A model generated the notes under the pieces. The model did not search any database and was not told the origin of the DNA. It worked only from the letters and a program-made list of their open reading frames with translations. Positions 14,644 to 22,970 of a stretch of 64,000 bases of DNA are shown one piece after another. Position 1 is the stretch's first letter. The number at the start of each line of letters is the position of its first letter. The translations under genes and the position numbers were made by a program. Origin of the DNA: Comamonas odontotermitis (GTDB taxonomy: Bacteria; Pseudomonadota; Gammaproteobacteria; Burkholderiales; Burkholderiaceae_C); the NCBI RefSeq assembly GCF_014207855.1, contig NZ_JACHKZ010000015.1:1-64000 (forward strand), written 5' to 3'.

Positions 14644-16588
14644 TGGATACGCATCTGCTGCGCAGCCACTGCTGAGCATGGCGCGGGCCCTGGCGCCGCG
14701 CAAGCGCCGCACAGTGAGCGAGTGGGCCGATGCAGAGCGGCGCCTCTCGGCCAAGGGCAGCGCGCTGGCCGGCAAGTGGCGCACCGACCGCAACCCGCCG
14801 CTGCGCGAGCCCATGGACTGCATGAGCGCCAAAGGAGGCGCGCGCGAAGTGGCGCTGATGTTCCCCATCCAGTTCGGCAAAACCGAGGTGGCCATCAATG
14901 CCCTGGGGTACACGATGGATGAGGACCCGTGCCCTATCATGGTTTGCCTGCCGTCCGAAGTGAGCATGAACAAGTGGGTGGCGCAAAAGCTCAACCCGGC
15001 GCTGGATGAAACGCCGGCCATGAAAAACGCCCTGGCCAGCGTGGCCAGCCGCGACAGCGCGAACACCCGCACATTCAAGGACTTTGCGGGCGGCCAGCTG
15101 TATCTGGAGCACGCGGGCAGCCCCTCACGCCTGAAGTCGACCACGGTGCGCAAGTTGATCGTCGATGAGGCCGACGAGTTTGCCAACAACCTCACCGGCG
15201 GTGACGATCCGCTGGAAATGCTGGACGGACGTACCAGCGCCTTCCCGGCCACCAGCCAAAAGCTTTACATCAGCACGCCACAGATCAAGGGGCTCTCGCG
15301 CATCGAGGCGAAGTGGAACGCCAGCGACCAGCGGCGCTACCACGTGCCGTGCCCGCACTGCGGCCACAGCCAGCATTTGCAATGGTCTGGACTGCACTGG
15401 AACACTGCATGCACAGAGGTTTGGTATGTGTGCAATGACTGCGGCGCGCACATAGAAGAGCACCACAAAACGGCAATGATCGCCGCGGGCGAATGGGTGG
15501 CCGAGAACCCGAGCGCCAAGATTAGGGGCTACCACATCAACTGTCTGTACTACCAGTTCGGCATGGGCCCGCGCTGGATCGAGCTGGCAGAGCGTTGGCG
15601 TGAGGTGCAGGGCGACCCGGCCCGCATGAAGACCTTCGTCAATGACCGGCTGGCCGAGCCCTGGGAAGACGCTGCCATGCGCTCGGTGCGGCATAACGCC
15701 ATTGCCGACCGGGCCGAGCCCTACGCGCTGCGCGCGGCGCCGGCAGGGGTGCTGGTAATCACAGCCGGCGTGGATACACAGGACAATCGCCTGGCTGTGC
15801 ACATCACTGGCTGGGGCGCGGGTATGGCTTTCTGGACACTCGACTATGTGGAGTTGCCCGGCGATCCCGCCGACGGCGCGGTGTGGGCATCGCTGACCGA
15901 TCTGCTCAATCGGCCCATCGAACACGCCAGCGGCGCCATGCTGCATGTCGAGGCCACCGCGATCGACACCGGTGGCCACCGGGGCGAATATGTCAAGGCC
16001 TACGTGGCCGAGCGCCGCATCCGTCGGCCAATGGCCATCTTTGGCGCGGTGCCCAACAATGCTCCGCTGCTCAGCAAGAGCAAGGCGGTGGACGTGATGC
16101 GCAATGGCCGCGTGGACAAAAAGGGCGTGATGCTCTACACCGTGGGCACGGTGGCCGGCAAACACTGGCTGTATGGCCGTCTGTCGGTGGATGCGGACAA
16201 GCTGCCCGAGGATCGGCAGACCCATTTCAGCGCAGATCTGGAGCTGAGCTATTTTCAGGGCCTGGTGTCAGAGACATTCAACCCCGCCAAGAATCGCTTT
16301 GAGAAAGCCCGCGGCGGTGCGCGCAATGAGCCGCTGGACACCTGGAACTACAGCTTCGCTGCGGCCCACCACCCCGAACTGCGCCTGCACCGCTTGCGCC
16401 GGGCAGATTGGCAGCTTATCGCTGACCGCATCACATATAGCAAACGCTCCGCAGAGGCGAGCGCCTCCGTCCCCACCAGCCCCGCAGAGGGTAGGGCTCC
16501 CAGCCCAACAAAACCTGAGACCACACCACAGCGTGCTTCCTCACGCGGTAACCGATTTGCCAGCCAAGGCTGGATCAACCGCAGATGA
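14633..16588 (+). CDS. terminase large subunit (GpA family)
   Basis: The 651-aa protein is a GpA-type packaging ATPase/nuclease. FPIQFGKTEVAINALGY near residue 80 is the Walker A-like loop, and LIVDEADEF near 175 is Walker B. A zinc-binding pair (CPHCGHSQH and CNDCGAHIEEHHK, residues 239-280) is typical of the family, and GVDTQDNRL near 378 begins the nuclease domain. The internal start at 14633 overlaps the small subunit's end. The last 60 residues are Ser/Pro/Arg-rich. Confidence 0.9.
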   Translation: MRLDGYASAAQPLLSMARALAPRKRRTVSEWADAERRLSAKGSALAGKWRTDRNPPLREPMDCMSAKGGAREVALMFPIQFGKTEVAINALGYTMDEDPCPIMVCLPSEVSMNKWVAQKLNPALDETPAMKNALASVASRDSANTRTFKDFAGGQLYLEHAGSPSRLKSTTVRKLIVDEADEFANNLTGGDDPLEMLDGRTSAFPATSQKLYISTPQIKGLSRIEAKWNASDQRRYHVPCPHCGHSQHLQWSGLHWNTACTEVWYVCNDCGAHIEEHHKTAMIAAGEWVAENPSAKIRGYHINCLYYQFGMGPRWIELAERWREVQGDPARMKTFVNDRLAEPWEDAAMRSVRHNAIADRAEPYALRAAPAGVLVITAGVDTQDNRLAVHITGWGAGMAFWTLDYVELPGDPADGAVWASLTDLLNRPIEHASGAMLHVEATAIDTGGHRGEYVKAYVAERRIRRPMAIFGAVPNNAPLLSKSKAVDVMRNGRVDKKGVMLYTVGTVAGKHWLYGRLSVDADKLPEDRQTHFSADLELSYFQGLVSETFNPAKNRFEKARGGARNEPLDTWNYSFAAAHHPELRLHRLRRADWQLIADRITYSKRSAEASASVPTSPAEGRAPSPTKPETTPQRASSRGNRFASQGWINRR

Positions 16589-16917
16589 CAGAAACCACCA
16601 TTCGCAAAAGAATCACTCCAGGTAAAAATGAAGACATTGCTGTGCAGTTGGAGTCGGAGTTCGCAAACATACTGCGCGATGACATGGGTTACACCGCCAG
16701 CGAAGCTTCGACCCGAGCGGCAGAGTTGGTGCAAGGGATGCGCAGTCGCCTTGGGGGCGCCTGGTGCTATATCCCGGTTCCCAGCAGCGGGCGTCGGGCG
16801 AGGGATGAAGCAATACGCCGCGAATTCTGCGGTCCGGCAAGCCTGCCTGCGTTGACGCGAAAGTATGGGCTTACCCCCAGGCGCATCTACCAGATTGCAA
16901 GGCAGCGCAGTAATTGA
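16585..16917 (+). CDS. Mor/C-type transcription activator
   Basis: The 110-aa protein matches the Mu Mor/C activator family: an N-terminal dimerisation half (EDIAVQLESEFANILRDDMG) and a C-terminal helix-turn-helix (REFCGPASLPALTRKYGL, TPRRIYQIARQ). Such proteins bind imperfect inverted repeats just upstream of middle or late promoters. It overlaps the terminase stop by 4 nt, and a matching inverted repeat overlaps its own stop codon. It is placed to switch on the head and tail genes downstream. Confidence 0.8.
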   Translation: MTETTIRKRITPGKNEDIAVQLESEFANILRDDMGYTASEASTRAAELVQGMRSRLGGAWCYIPVPSSGRRARDEAIRREFCGPASLPALTRKYGLTPRRIYQIARQRSN

Positions 16918-16939
16918 AATTTTTGCGGTACGCATTTCA
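16915..16939 (+). promoter_or_regulatory. inverted-repeat site 1, candidate Mor-type activator site
   Basis: TGAAAT and ATTTCA flank a 13-nt spacer containing TGCGGTA. The site overlaps the stop of the Mor gene and lies about 65 nt before gpW. A GTATAC element at 16949-16954 could be the -10 box. The same 31-bp sequence recurs at 18798 with few changes. Confidence 0.6.
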
Positions 16940-17003
16940 TAAGCGTGCGTATACGCTCAGCGCGATACATAGCCCGCGCGGGCAGTAGAGCAAGGATCAA
17001 CAC

Positions 17004-17231
17004 ATGAGCAACGCCACCGAGATGCTGGCTAAGTACCTGCAGGCAGAGTCTGCGGTGCTGTCCGGCCAGAGCATTACCTTCAATGGCCGTACCGTCAGTC
17101 GCGCTGACCTGTCCGAAATCCGCAAGGGTCGGCAGGAATGGGAGAAGAAAGTCCAAGCCGAAGAAGGCGCAGGCTCACCCAGCATCGGCGGCAAAGGCTT
17201 TGCTGTGGCTACATTCGGGCGCCGTCTATGA
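17004..17231 (+). CDS. gpW-like head-tail joining protein
   Basis: The 75-aa protein resembles lambda gpW: an N-terminal helix (MLAKYLQAESAVLSGQ), a beta hairpin (SITFNGRTVSRADLSEI) and a second helix. It joins the portal vertex to the tail connector. It precedes the portal gene and overlaps it by 4 nt, exactly as in lambda-type head modules. Confidence 0.8.
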   Translation: MSNATEMLAKYLQAESAVLSGQSITFNGRTVSRADLSEIRKGRQEWEKKVQAEEGAGSPSIGGKGFAVATFGRRL

Positions 17232-18784
17232 ATTGGATCGAACAAACCATTGCCAGCATCAGCCCGCGTTGGGCGATGCAGCGCGCCCATAGTCGCCATG
17301 TGCTGGCCCACTATGAGGCCGCCCGGCCCAGTAAGCAGCGCATATCACACAACAGCAACGCTTCCATCAACACCAGCATCCAAGCTAGCGCTGGCTCAAT
17401 CCGCGCGCAGGCGCGTGATCTGGAGCGTAACCATGACATTGTGCGCGGCGCCTTACGCGTGTTGGTAAACAACGTGGTGGGCGCTGCGGGCATCGGTGTA
17501 GAGCCGCAACCGCGCATGACCAATGGCGAGGTGCACGAAGACTATGCCGCGCAGTTGCGTAGTGCATGGGCTCTGTGGCAGCGGCGCCCTGAAGTAACGC
17601 GTCGCTACCACTGGGGCATGTTGCAGCGCTTAACTGCCTACACCTGGCTGCGAGACGGTGAGGCCTTTGGTCAGATGCTGAGTGGTCCGGTGGATTACCT
17701 GCGCCACTCCACGTCGGTGCCTTTCTCGCTGGAGATGATGGAACCCGACTTCATCCCGCTGGACTTGACCGATCCTGAGCGCAATCTGCGCCAGGGTATC
17801 CAGTGCAATGCATGGGGCCAGCCCGTGGCCTACCACTGCTACAAGGGCGACCCGCGCGAAACCTACCAGCTGGCGACCAAGACCATTCCCGCCGAGCGCA
17901 TGTTGCATGTAGCCACGATTGACCGCTTGCATCAGTACCGTGGCATGAGTGAACTGTCCAGCGTCATAACGCGCCTGGAGGATCTGAAGGACTTTGAGGA
18001 AAGCGAACGTATTGCCGCCAAGGTGGCCGCCAGCCTGACGGCCTATGTGAAGCGCACCGAGGCGTTTACTGGCAACGATGTGCCAAAGGTCAACGGGGAC
18101 GATGATGAAGACAAACGTCCTCATCGCGAGTTGGAAATGATGCCCGGGATGATTATTGACACCCTACAGGTGGGCGAAGAAATCGGCATGATTGACACCA
18201 AGCGACCCAACCCTAACCTGGTTGCATGGCGTGCAGGTCAGCTCAAGGCAGTGGCAGCAGGCATGGGAGCCAGCTACAGCAGCATCAGCCGCGACTACGA
18301 CGGCACCTACAGCGCGCAGCGGCAAGAGTTGGTGGAGCAATGGGTGCACTATGCCGTGCTGGCTGATGAGTTTGTGGGCATGCTGGTGCAACCCGTTTGG
18401 GAGGCCTTTGTGCGCGCGGCCCATTTGTCTGGTGTAGTGCGTTGCCCCAAGGAAGTGCCGCTTGAAAACAGCGACGACGCGCTCTACATCGGACAGGCCA
18501 TGCCTTGGATCGATCCCTACAAAGAAGCGGTTGCCATGGAAAAGTTGGTGCAAGCTGGTTTTGCAAGCGAGGTAGAGGCCATCCGCAAGCGTGGGCAGAA
18601 CCCGCGCGACGTGATGGACCAGACCGAGCAGTGGCGTAAAGATGCAGCGCGGCGTGGTCTGCGCTTTACCAGCAACGCTGCCAGCATGACTGGCGGTGGA
18701 GCTTTGGCCAGCAATGACGGCGGCAGCGATAGCGGAGACGATTCGGCAACCAAAAACAAGAAGGATGCACCCGCCGCCGATTAG
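17228..18784 (+). CDS. portal protein (lambda gpB-like)
   Basis: The 518-aa protein follows the lambda-type portal pattern (phage_portal_2): SINTSIQASAGSIRAQARDL near the N-terminus, VNNVVGAAGIGV, then MEPDFIPLD and the AGQLKAVAAGMGASYSSISRD motif near residue 345. It forms the dodecameric ring through which DNA is packaged. The internal start at 17228 overlaps gpW by 4 nt. The C-terminus is Ser/Asp-rich. Confidence 0.9.
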   Translation: MNWIEQTIASISPRWAMQRAHSRHVLAHYEAARPSKQRISHNSNASINTSIQASAGSIRAQARDLERNHDIVRGALRVLVNNVVGAAGIGVEPQPRMTNGEVHEDYAAQLRSAWALWQRRPEVTRRYHWGMLQRLTAYTWLRDGEAFGQMLSGPVDYLRHSTSVPFSLEMMEPDFIPLDLTDPERNLRQGIQCNAWGQPVAYHCYKGDPRETYQLATKTIPAERMLHVATIDRLHQYRGMSELSSVITRLEDLKDFEESERIAAKVAASLTAYVKRTEAFTGNDVPKVNGDDDEDKRPHRELEMMPGMIIDTLQVGEEIGMIDTKRPNPNLVAWRAGQLKAVAAGMGASYSSISRDYDGTYSAQRQELVEQWVHYAVLADEFVGMLVQPVWEAFVRAAHLSGVVRCPKEVPLENSDDALYIGQAMPWIDPYKEAVAMEKLVQAGFASEVEAIRKRGQNPRDVMDQTEQWRKDAARRGLRFTSNAASMTGGGALASNDGGSDSGDDSATKNKKDAPAAD

Positions 18785-18797
18785 GCTTGAGCAGAAA

Positions 18798-18824
18798 GTG
18801 AAATTTCTGCGGTATTCATTTCAC
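18798..18824 (+). promoter_or_regulatory. inverted-repeat site 2, candidate Mor-type activator site
   Basis: GTGAAAT and ATTTCAC flank a 13-nt spacer with TGCGGTAT. The site is nearly identical to that at 16915-16939, including the AAGCGT that follows. It lies 48 nt before the protease-capsid gene, so it could drive a second late transcript. Confidence 0.6.
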
Positions 18825-18871
18825 AAGCGTTTGTTGAGACTAGATCCCATTGCAATCAATGGGCTCATTAA

Positions 18872-20932
18872 ATGTCTGCTGCACACACTGCACCTTGGTA
18901 CAACATCCGGCAAAAAACTGCCGTGGCTGCTGCTGCATCGGGTGTGCAAAGCGCTGCTGAGGTGATGATCTATGGCGACATTGGTGAAAGCTGGTGGGAT
19001 GAAACCATAGCCGCAAAGGACTTTGTGCGCGATATCGCGGCGCTGGATGTAACTGAACTAACAGTGCGCATCAATAGCTACGGCGGCAGTGTGACGGATG
19101 GCGTTGCCATTCACAACGCCATCAAGAGGCACAAGGCTCATGTGATTACCGAGGTAGATGGGTGTGCATACAGTATCAGTAGTTTGATTGCACAGGCGGG
19201 TGACAAGCGTCGTATGGCCGCTAATGCCCTGATGATGGTGCATGCACCTCTAATCGGCGTTAGTGGAAATGCAATTTACCTGCGGGGTGCCGCTGATTTG
19301 CTGGATCAGACCAGCGTGGCATTGGTATCTAGCTTTGTGGCTAAAGGTGTGGCCGAAGCCGACATCAAGGCCTGGCTCGCCGATGGCAAAGACCATTACT
19401 TCACCGCCGAAGAAGCCCTGGCCAACGGCCTGATTGACGAAATCTCCGACCCACTCCCCATTGCCGCCTCCGCCCATGTGCGCGAGGCAGCGCAAGCCCG
19501 CTACAGCCGCCATCCGGTCGCTGTAGCGCAACCTCGTGCGGCCACCGCCGTGAAACAACCCAAGGAACCATCCATGGATAAGACCGAAAACCAGGCGGTG
19601 CAGACTCCTGTCGCAGCCGCCGCTCCTGCCGCGGCTGCTGTGCCAGATGCTGCAGCCATTCGTGCCGCAGCCTTGCGCGAAGATACTGAACGCCGCCAGT
19701 CGATTGCCGCGCAGTTTGCGCCATTTGCTGCGCAAGAAGGCGTGGTTGCCTTGCAGCGCAGCTGCGAGGACGATGTGACTATCACCGCCGTTGCCGCCGG
19801 CCAAAAGCTGCTGGCCCACATGGCGCAAGGTGCCAGCTCTGTTGCGGGCAATGTGGTGGTGTTGCAGGATGAGGCGGATAAACACCGCCAGGCACAAACT
19901 CAGGCGTTGCTGGCCCGCGCAGGCATGGTCAAGCAAGACGCTGCCAACCCCTTCCGTGGCTATACGTTGATGGAGCTGGCCCGTGCATCAGCAGGCCGCG
20001 CTGGCCTGGGTTCTGGCGACAAGATGGCGGTGGTGGGCAGCGCGTTTACACACGCTACCAGCGATTTCCCGCTACTGCTCTCCGATGTGGCGCGTCGCTC
20101 CCTGATGCAGGGCTACGAAGAGGCAGCCGAGACTTTCCAGTTGTGGACGCGTGCAGGCACCTTGACCGACTTCCGTGAATCCAAGCGTGTATCACTGGGT
20201 GCATTTGCTGGTCTGGACAAGGTGGCCGAAGGTGCGGAATACAAGTACGGAACCATCGGTGAAGGCGGTCAAAAGGTGGCACTGGCTACTTACGGCAAGT
20301 TGTTCTCTATCACCCGCCAGGCCATCATCAATGACGATTTGGGCGCCTTTACTGCTATCCCCCGCGCCATGGGGCGCGCTGCCATCCGCACCGTTGGTGA
20401 CATGGTGTATGCGCTGTTGACCGGTGAGCCACTGATGGATGAGGACGGCAAGACGCTGTTCCACGCCGATCATAAAAACCTGCTGACAGCAGCTGGCATC
20501 AGCACCGATAGCGTGGAGGCCATGCAAGCGGCCATGGCGCTGCAAGAGACACGTGACGGCCATGTCACGAACATCGGCATGAAGTACCTCCTGGTGCCTG
20601 TCTCGCTGCGCGGAACTGCCAATGTGGTGCGTGCTTCGGAGTTCGCAGTCGGCGCGACGGCCAAAAACAACACCATCCCCAATATCGTCCGCGATACCTT
20701 TGAGGTGGTTTCGGATGCTCGCTTGGACAAGGCCAGCAAAAAGGCTTGGTACGGCGCTGCCGACCAGAACATGTTTGACACCGTGGAGGTGAACTACCTG
20801 GACGGCAACCAAACGCCTTACCTGGAGCAAAAGCAGGGCTGGCATGTGGACGGCACTGAGTTCAAGGTGCGCATCGATGCTGGCGTGTCGCCGCTGGACT
20901 TCCGCGCGTTGGCCAAGAACCCCGGCCAGTAA
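18872..20932 (+). CDS. ClpP-type prohead protease / major capsid protein fusion
   Basis: One 686-aa frame carries both functions. Residues 1-215 are a ClpP-like serine protease (VRINSYGGSVTDGVA, then DGCAYSISSLIAQAG with Ser near 98 and MMVHAP with His near 123). Residues about 225-310 are Ala- and Gln-rich, resembling a scaffold. The remainder is a capsid subunit (FPLLLSDVARRSLMQGYEE, KYGTIGEGGQKVALATYGK, NPGQ end). Such fusions are known in other phages. An internal Met at 19574 (MDKTENQAV) might give a separate scaffold-capsid product. Confidence 0.85.
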   Translation: MSAAHTAPWYNIRQKTAVAAAASGVQSAAEVMIYGDIGESWWDETIAAKDFVRDIAALDVTELTVRINSYGGSVTDGVAIHNAIKRHKAHVITEVDGCAYSISSLIAQAGDKRRMAANALMMVHAPLIGVSGNAIYLRGAADLLDQTSVALVSSFVAKGVAEADIKAWLADGKDHYFTAEEALANGLIDEISDPLPIAASAHVREAAQARYSRHPVAVAQPRAATAVKQPKEPSMDKTENQAVQTPVAAAAPAAAAVPDAAAIRAAALREDTERRQSIAAQFAPFAAQEGVVALQRSCEDDVTITAVAAGQKLLAHMAQGASSVAGNVVVLQDEADKHRQAQTQALLARAGMVKQDAANPFRGYTLMELARASAGRAGLGSGDKMAVVGSAFTHATSDFPLLLSDVARRSLMQGYEEAAETFQLWTRAGTLTDFRESKRVSLGAFAGLDKVAEGAEYKYGTIGEGGQKVALATYGKLFSITRQAIINDDLGAFTAIPRAMGRAAIRTVGDMVYALLTGEPLMDEDGKTLFHADHKNLLTAAGISTDSVEAMQAAMALQETRDGHVTNIGMKYLLVPVSLRGTANVVRASEFAVGATAKNNTIPNIVRDTFEVVSDARLDKASKKAWYGAADQNMFDTVEVNYLDGNQTPYLEQKQGWHVDGTEFKVRIDAGVSPLDFRALAKNPGQ

Positions 20933-20984
20933 TCCCCAACCGTGCCTGGCTAGCGCCGGGCGCATCCTTTGATAGGAGAGATCC

Positions 20985-21305
20985 ATGAAGAATTTCGTGC
21001 AAGTGGGGGATGTACTGGACTACACCCCCTCGGCCCCGGTAGCGGGCGGTACTGCGGTTGCCATTGGCAAGCGCGTAGGCGTGGTGGTCAAGTCACTGGC
21101 TGCCAACGAGCAGGGCGCTTTGCGCGTCAGTGGTGTGGCCACGCTGCCCAAGGTGGAGGGCGACGCTCTTACCCAGGGTGATCTGGTGTACCTCAATGCT
21201 GAGGGCCTGATCACCAAAACCTCGACCAGCAACACGCCAGCGGGCTATGCGGCCTACCCCGCAGACGCGGGCGTTGCAACGGCGCAGGTGCAGCTCAACG
21301 GCTAA
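20985..21305 (+). CDS. DUF2190 capsid decoration-like protein
   Basis: The 106-aa, beta-rich protein has the DUF2190 pattern: GDVLDYTPSAPVAGGTAVAIG, GVVVKSLAANEQGALRVSG, GDLVYLNAEGLIT. Members follow the capsid gene and are thought to decorate or stabilise the head. A GGAGA lies 6 nt before the ATG. Confidence 0.85.
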   Translation: MKNFVQVGDVLDYTPSAPVAGGTAVAIGKRVGVVVKSLAANEQGALRVSGVATLPKVEGDALTQGDLVYLNAEGLITKTSTSNTPAGYAAYPADAGVATAQVQLNG

Positions 21306-21309
21306 TCCC

Positions 21310-21624
21310 ATGACGCAAGCGCTTGCCCCTTTTGCTGACCTGATGGAGCAGACCAATGCTGCAGTGCTGCAGACATTGTCGAACGCCATTGCACGCATCG
21401 GGGCTGGCGAACCGTTTGGCGTGATGTTCGAGACGCCCTTCCGCGAAGGCTATGGCAGCGTGATCGACGGACGTGCGCCTGTGTGCGTTGGCTCTGTTGA
21501 GAAGTTAGGGGAGTTGGAGCGTGACGACGAGATCGTCATCGGTGGCCAGCTCTACAGCGTCGAGAGCGCCGAGCCCGATGGCGACGGCTTTGTGCGCTTG
21601 CAGCTGATCAAGGGGGGTGAGTGA
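21310..21624 (+). CDS. head-tail attachment protein (gpFII-like)
   Basis: The 104-aa protein starts four bases after the DUF2190 stop and has the head-tail attachment fold pattern of lambda gpFII: a helical N-terminus followed by beta strands (FGVMFETPFREGYGSV, DDEIVIGGQLYSVESAEPDG). It would cap the packaged head and bind the tail. A 1-nt overlap joins it to the next gene. Confidence 0.7.
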   Translation: MTQALAPFADLMEQTNAAVLQTLSNAIARIGAGEPFGVMFETPFREGYGSVIDGRAPVCVGSVEKLGELERDDEIVIGGQLYSVESAEPDGDGFVRLQLIKGGE

Positions 21625-22055
21625 TGTTGGCTCTGGAGCCAGTGATTGTTGAGCGCTTGCGGGCTTTGCTCGATCCGCTACAGCCCGACCTGAGAACCGA
21701 GGTCAAGGGCTGGAGCGAGGACGGCGACCGCAAGGCCGCACAAGGCAGGGTGCTGATCATCGTGCGCTTGGCCGGTACGCCCATGGGGCCGGTCTCCAAG
21801 GTGGCCGCAGCGGTCAATTTGGGCTGGTGGATTGAGCTGCGCACCAAGCGTGCACCGATTGCCGCAGGTCTGCTCGATCGCTGCTTTGCAGAGGTTATGT
21901 CTGGGCTGCATGGTTGGTCGCCTCAGCCTGCCGGGGGCCGCCAGTGGATGCAACTGGCGTACCAGAGCACAGAGCCTGCAGAAGGTATTGATGACGGCGT
22001 TTTCGGCCTGTCAATGTATTTCCAAACAGCCGCGATCTATAGCGGCAAACGATAG
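21624..22055 (+). CDS. tail terminator-like protein
   Basis: The 143-aa product has the layout of phage tail terminator proteins (Gp37/gpU type): an N-terminal helix (EPVIVERLRALLDPL), then VLIIVRLAGTP and WWIELRTKR strands. It sits between the connector and tail tube genes, the standard place. A GTG one codon upstream could also serve as the start. Confidence 0.65.
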   Translation: MLALEPVIVERLRALLDPLQPDLRTEVKGWSEDGDRKAAQGRVLIIVRLAGTPMGPVSKVAAAVNLGWWIELRTKRAPIAAGLLDRCFAEVMSGLHGWSPQPAGGRQWMQLAYQSTEPAEGIDDGVFGLSMYFQTAAIYSGKR

Positions 22056-22066
22056 AGGAGCCCACC

Positions 22067-22870
22067 ATGGCTTTCAAGCGTGAAGAAACCCAGCTGCTGA
22101 TGCCGCGCGGGGAAGTATTTTTTGATTTGGAGTTGCCCGAGGGCGGCTACGCCGGAGAGTTCCCGATGGGCAATTGCCCGGAGGCCAACATCAGCATCAG
22201 CGCTGACAAGGCAGACCACTACGACAGTCGCACCGGCATTGCGCAAAAGGATAAGACTGTGCCGATCAAGGTGGAGCGCTCGGGCAAGCTGACCTGCGAC
22301 AACTTCTCGGGCGAGAATTATGCCCGCTACCTGTCCGGCTCGCTGACGCGCATTGCGCAGCAAGCGACGCCAGTTGCGGACGAAGTAGTCATGGTCAGCC
22401 AAGGTTACTTCTACCAGCTCGGACAGACGGCAGAGAACCCCATCGGCGTGCGCGATGTCACTGGCCTGGCAGTCAAGAGCGAAGACGGATTGACCACGTA
22501 TGAGCTGGGCACCGACTACGAAGCAGACCCCAAGCTTGGCCGCATCCAGATCACCGTGGGTGGTGCCATCGCAGACAAGACCAAGGTCAAGCTGGCATAC
22601 ACGCCCGTGGCAGGCGTCTACGAGCTGATCAAGTCCGGCGGTGTTTCCGAGCTAAAGGGGCGACTGCGCATCGTGCCTGATAACGCTGTGGGCGCGAACC
22701 GCGATATGTACTTCCCTTCGGTAGTACTCACTCCCGATGGTGAGTTGCCCATTATCACCGAGGGCTCCAGTACCGACTTCGCTCAGATGGAGTTTGGGCT
22801 CGAAGTTCTCAAGCCTGCTAATGGCGAAGCCGTGTATGTTGGTGGGCGTCCCGTGCCCGGCGTCTTGTAA
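22067..22870 (+). CDS. major tail tube protein
   Basis: The 267-aa protein is beta-rich and begins MAFKREETQLLMPRGEVFFD. It has the length and position of a siphovirus tail tube subunit, with GGAG at good spacing before the ATG. GTDYEADPKLGRIQITVGG near residues 146-164 may mark an extra Ig-like insertion. It polymerises around the tape measure protein. Confidence 0.75.
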   Translation: MAFKREETQLLMPRGEVFFDLELPEGGYAGEFPMGNCPEANISISADKADHYDSRTGIAQKDKTVPIKVERSGKLTCDNFSGENYARYLSGSLTRIAQQATPVADEVVMVSQGYFYQLGQTAENPIGVRDVTGLAVKSEDGLTTYELGTDYEADPKLGRIQITVGGAIADKTKVKLAYTPVAGVYELIKSGGVSELKGRLRIVPDNAVGANRDMYFPSVVLTPDGELPIITEGSSTDFAQMEFGLEVLKPANGEAVYVGGRPVPGVL

Positions 22871-22888
22871 GTACCCCTAAACAGATCT

Positions 22889-22912
22889 CCCGGAATGGCC
22901 ATGCCTTCCGGG
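22889..22912 (+). terminator. hairpin between tail tube and tape measure genes
   Basis: CCCGGAA and TTCCGGG form a 7-bp stem with a 10-nt loop, followed by a GT-rich stretch. It may limit read-through from the highly expressed tail tube gene. No tail-assembly chaperone gene fits in the 100-nt gap. Confidence 0.5.
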
Positions 22913-22970
22913 GTGGTTTGCCCTGTGGTTAGCAGCACTGACCTTAGCGCAAACCAAAGCAGCAAACGGC

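Noticed and set aside
22870..22970. Frameshifted tail-assembly chaperone genes
   Set aside because: Only 100 bp separate tail tube and tape measure; no frame or slippery sequence fits.
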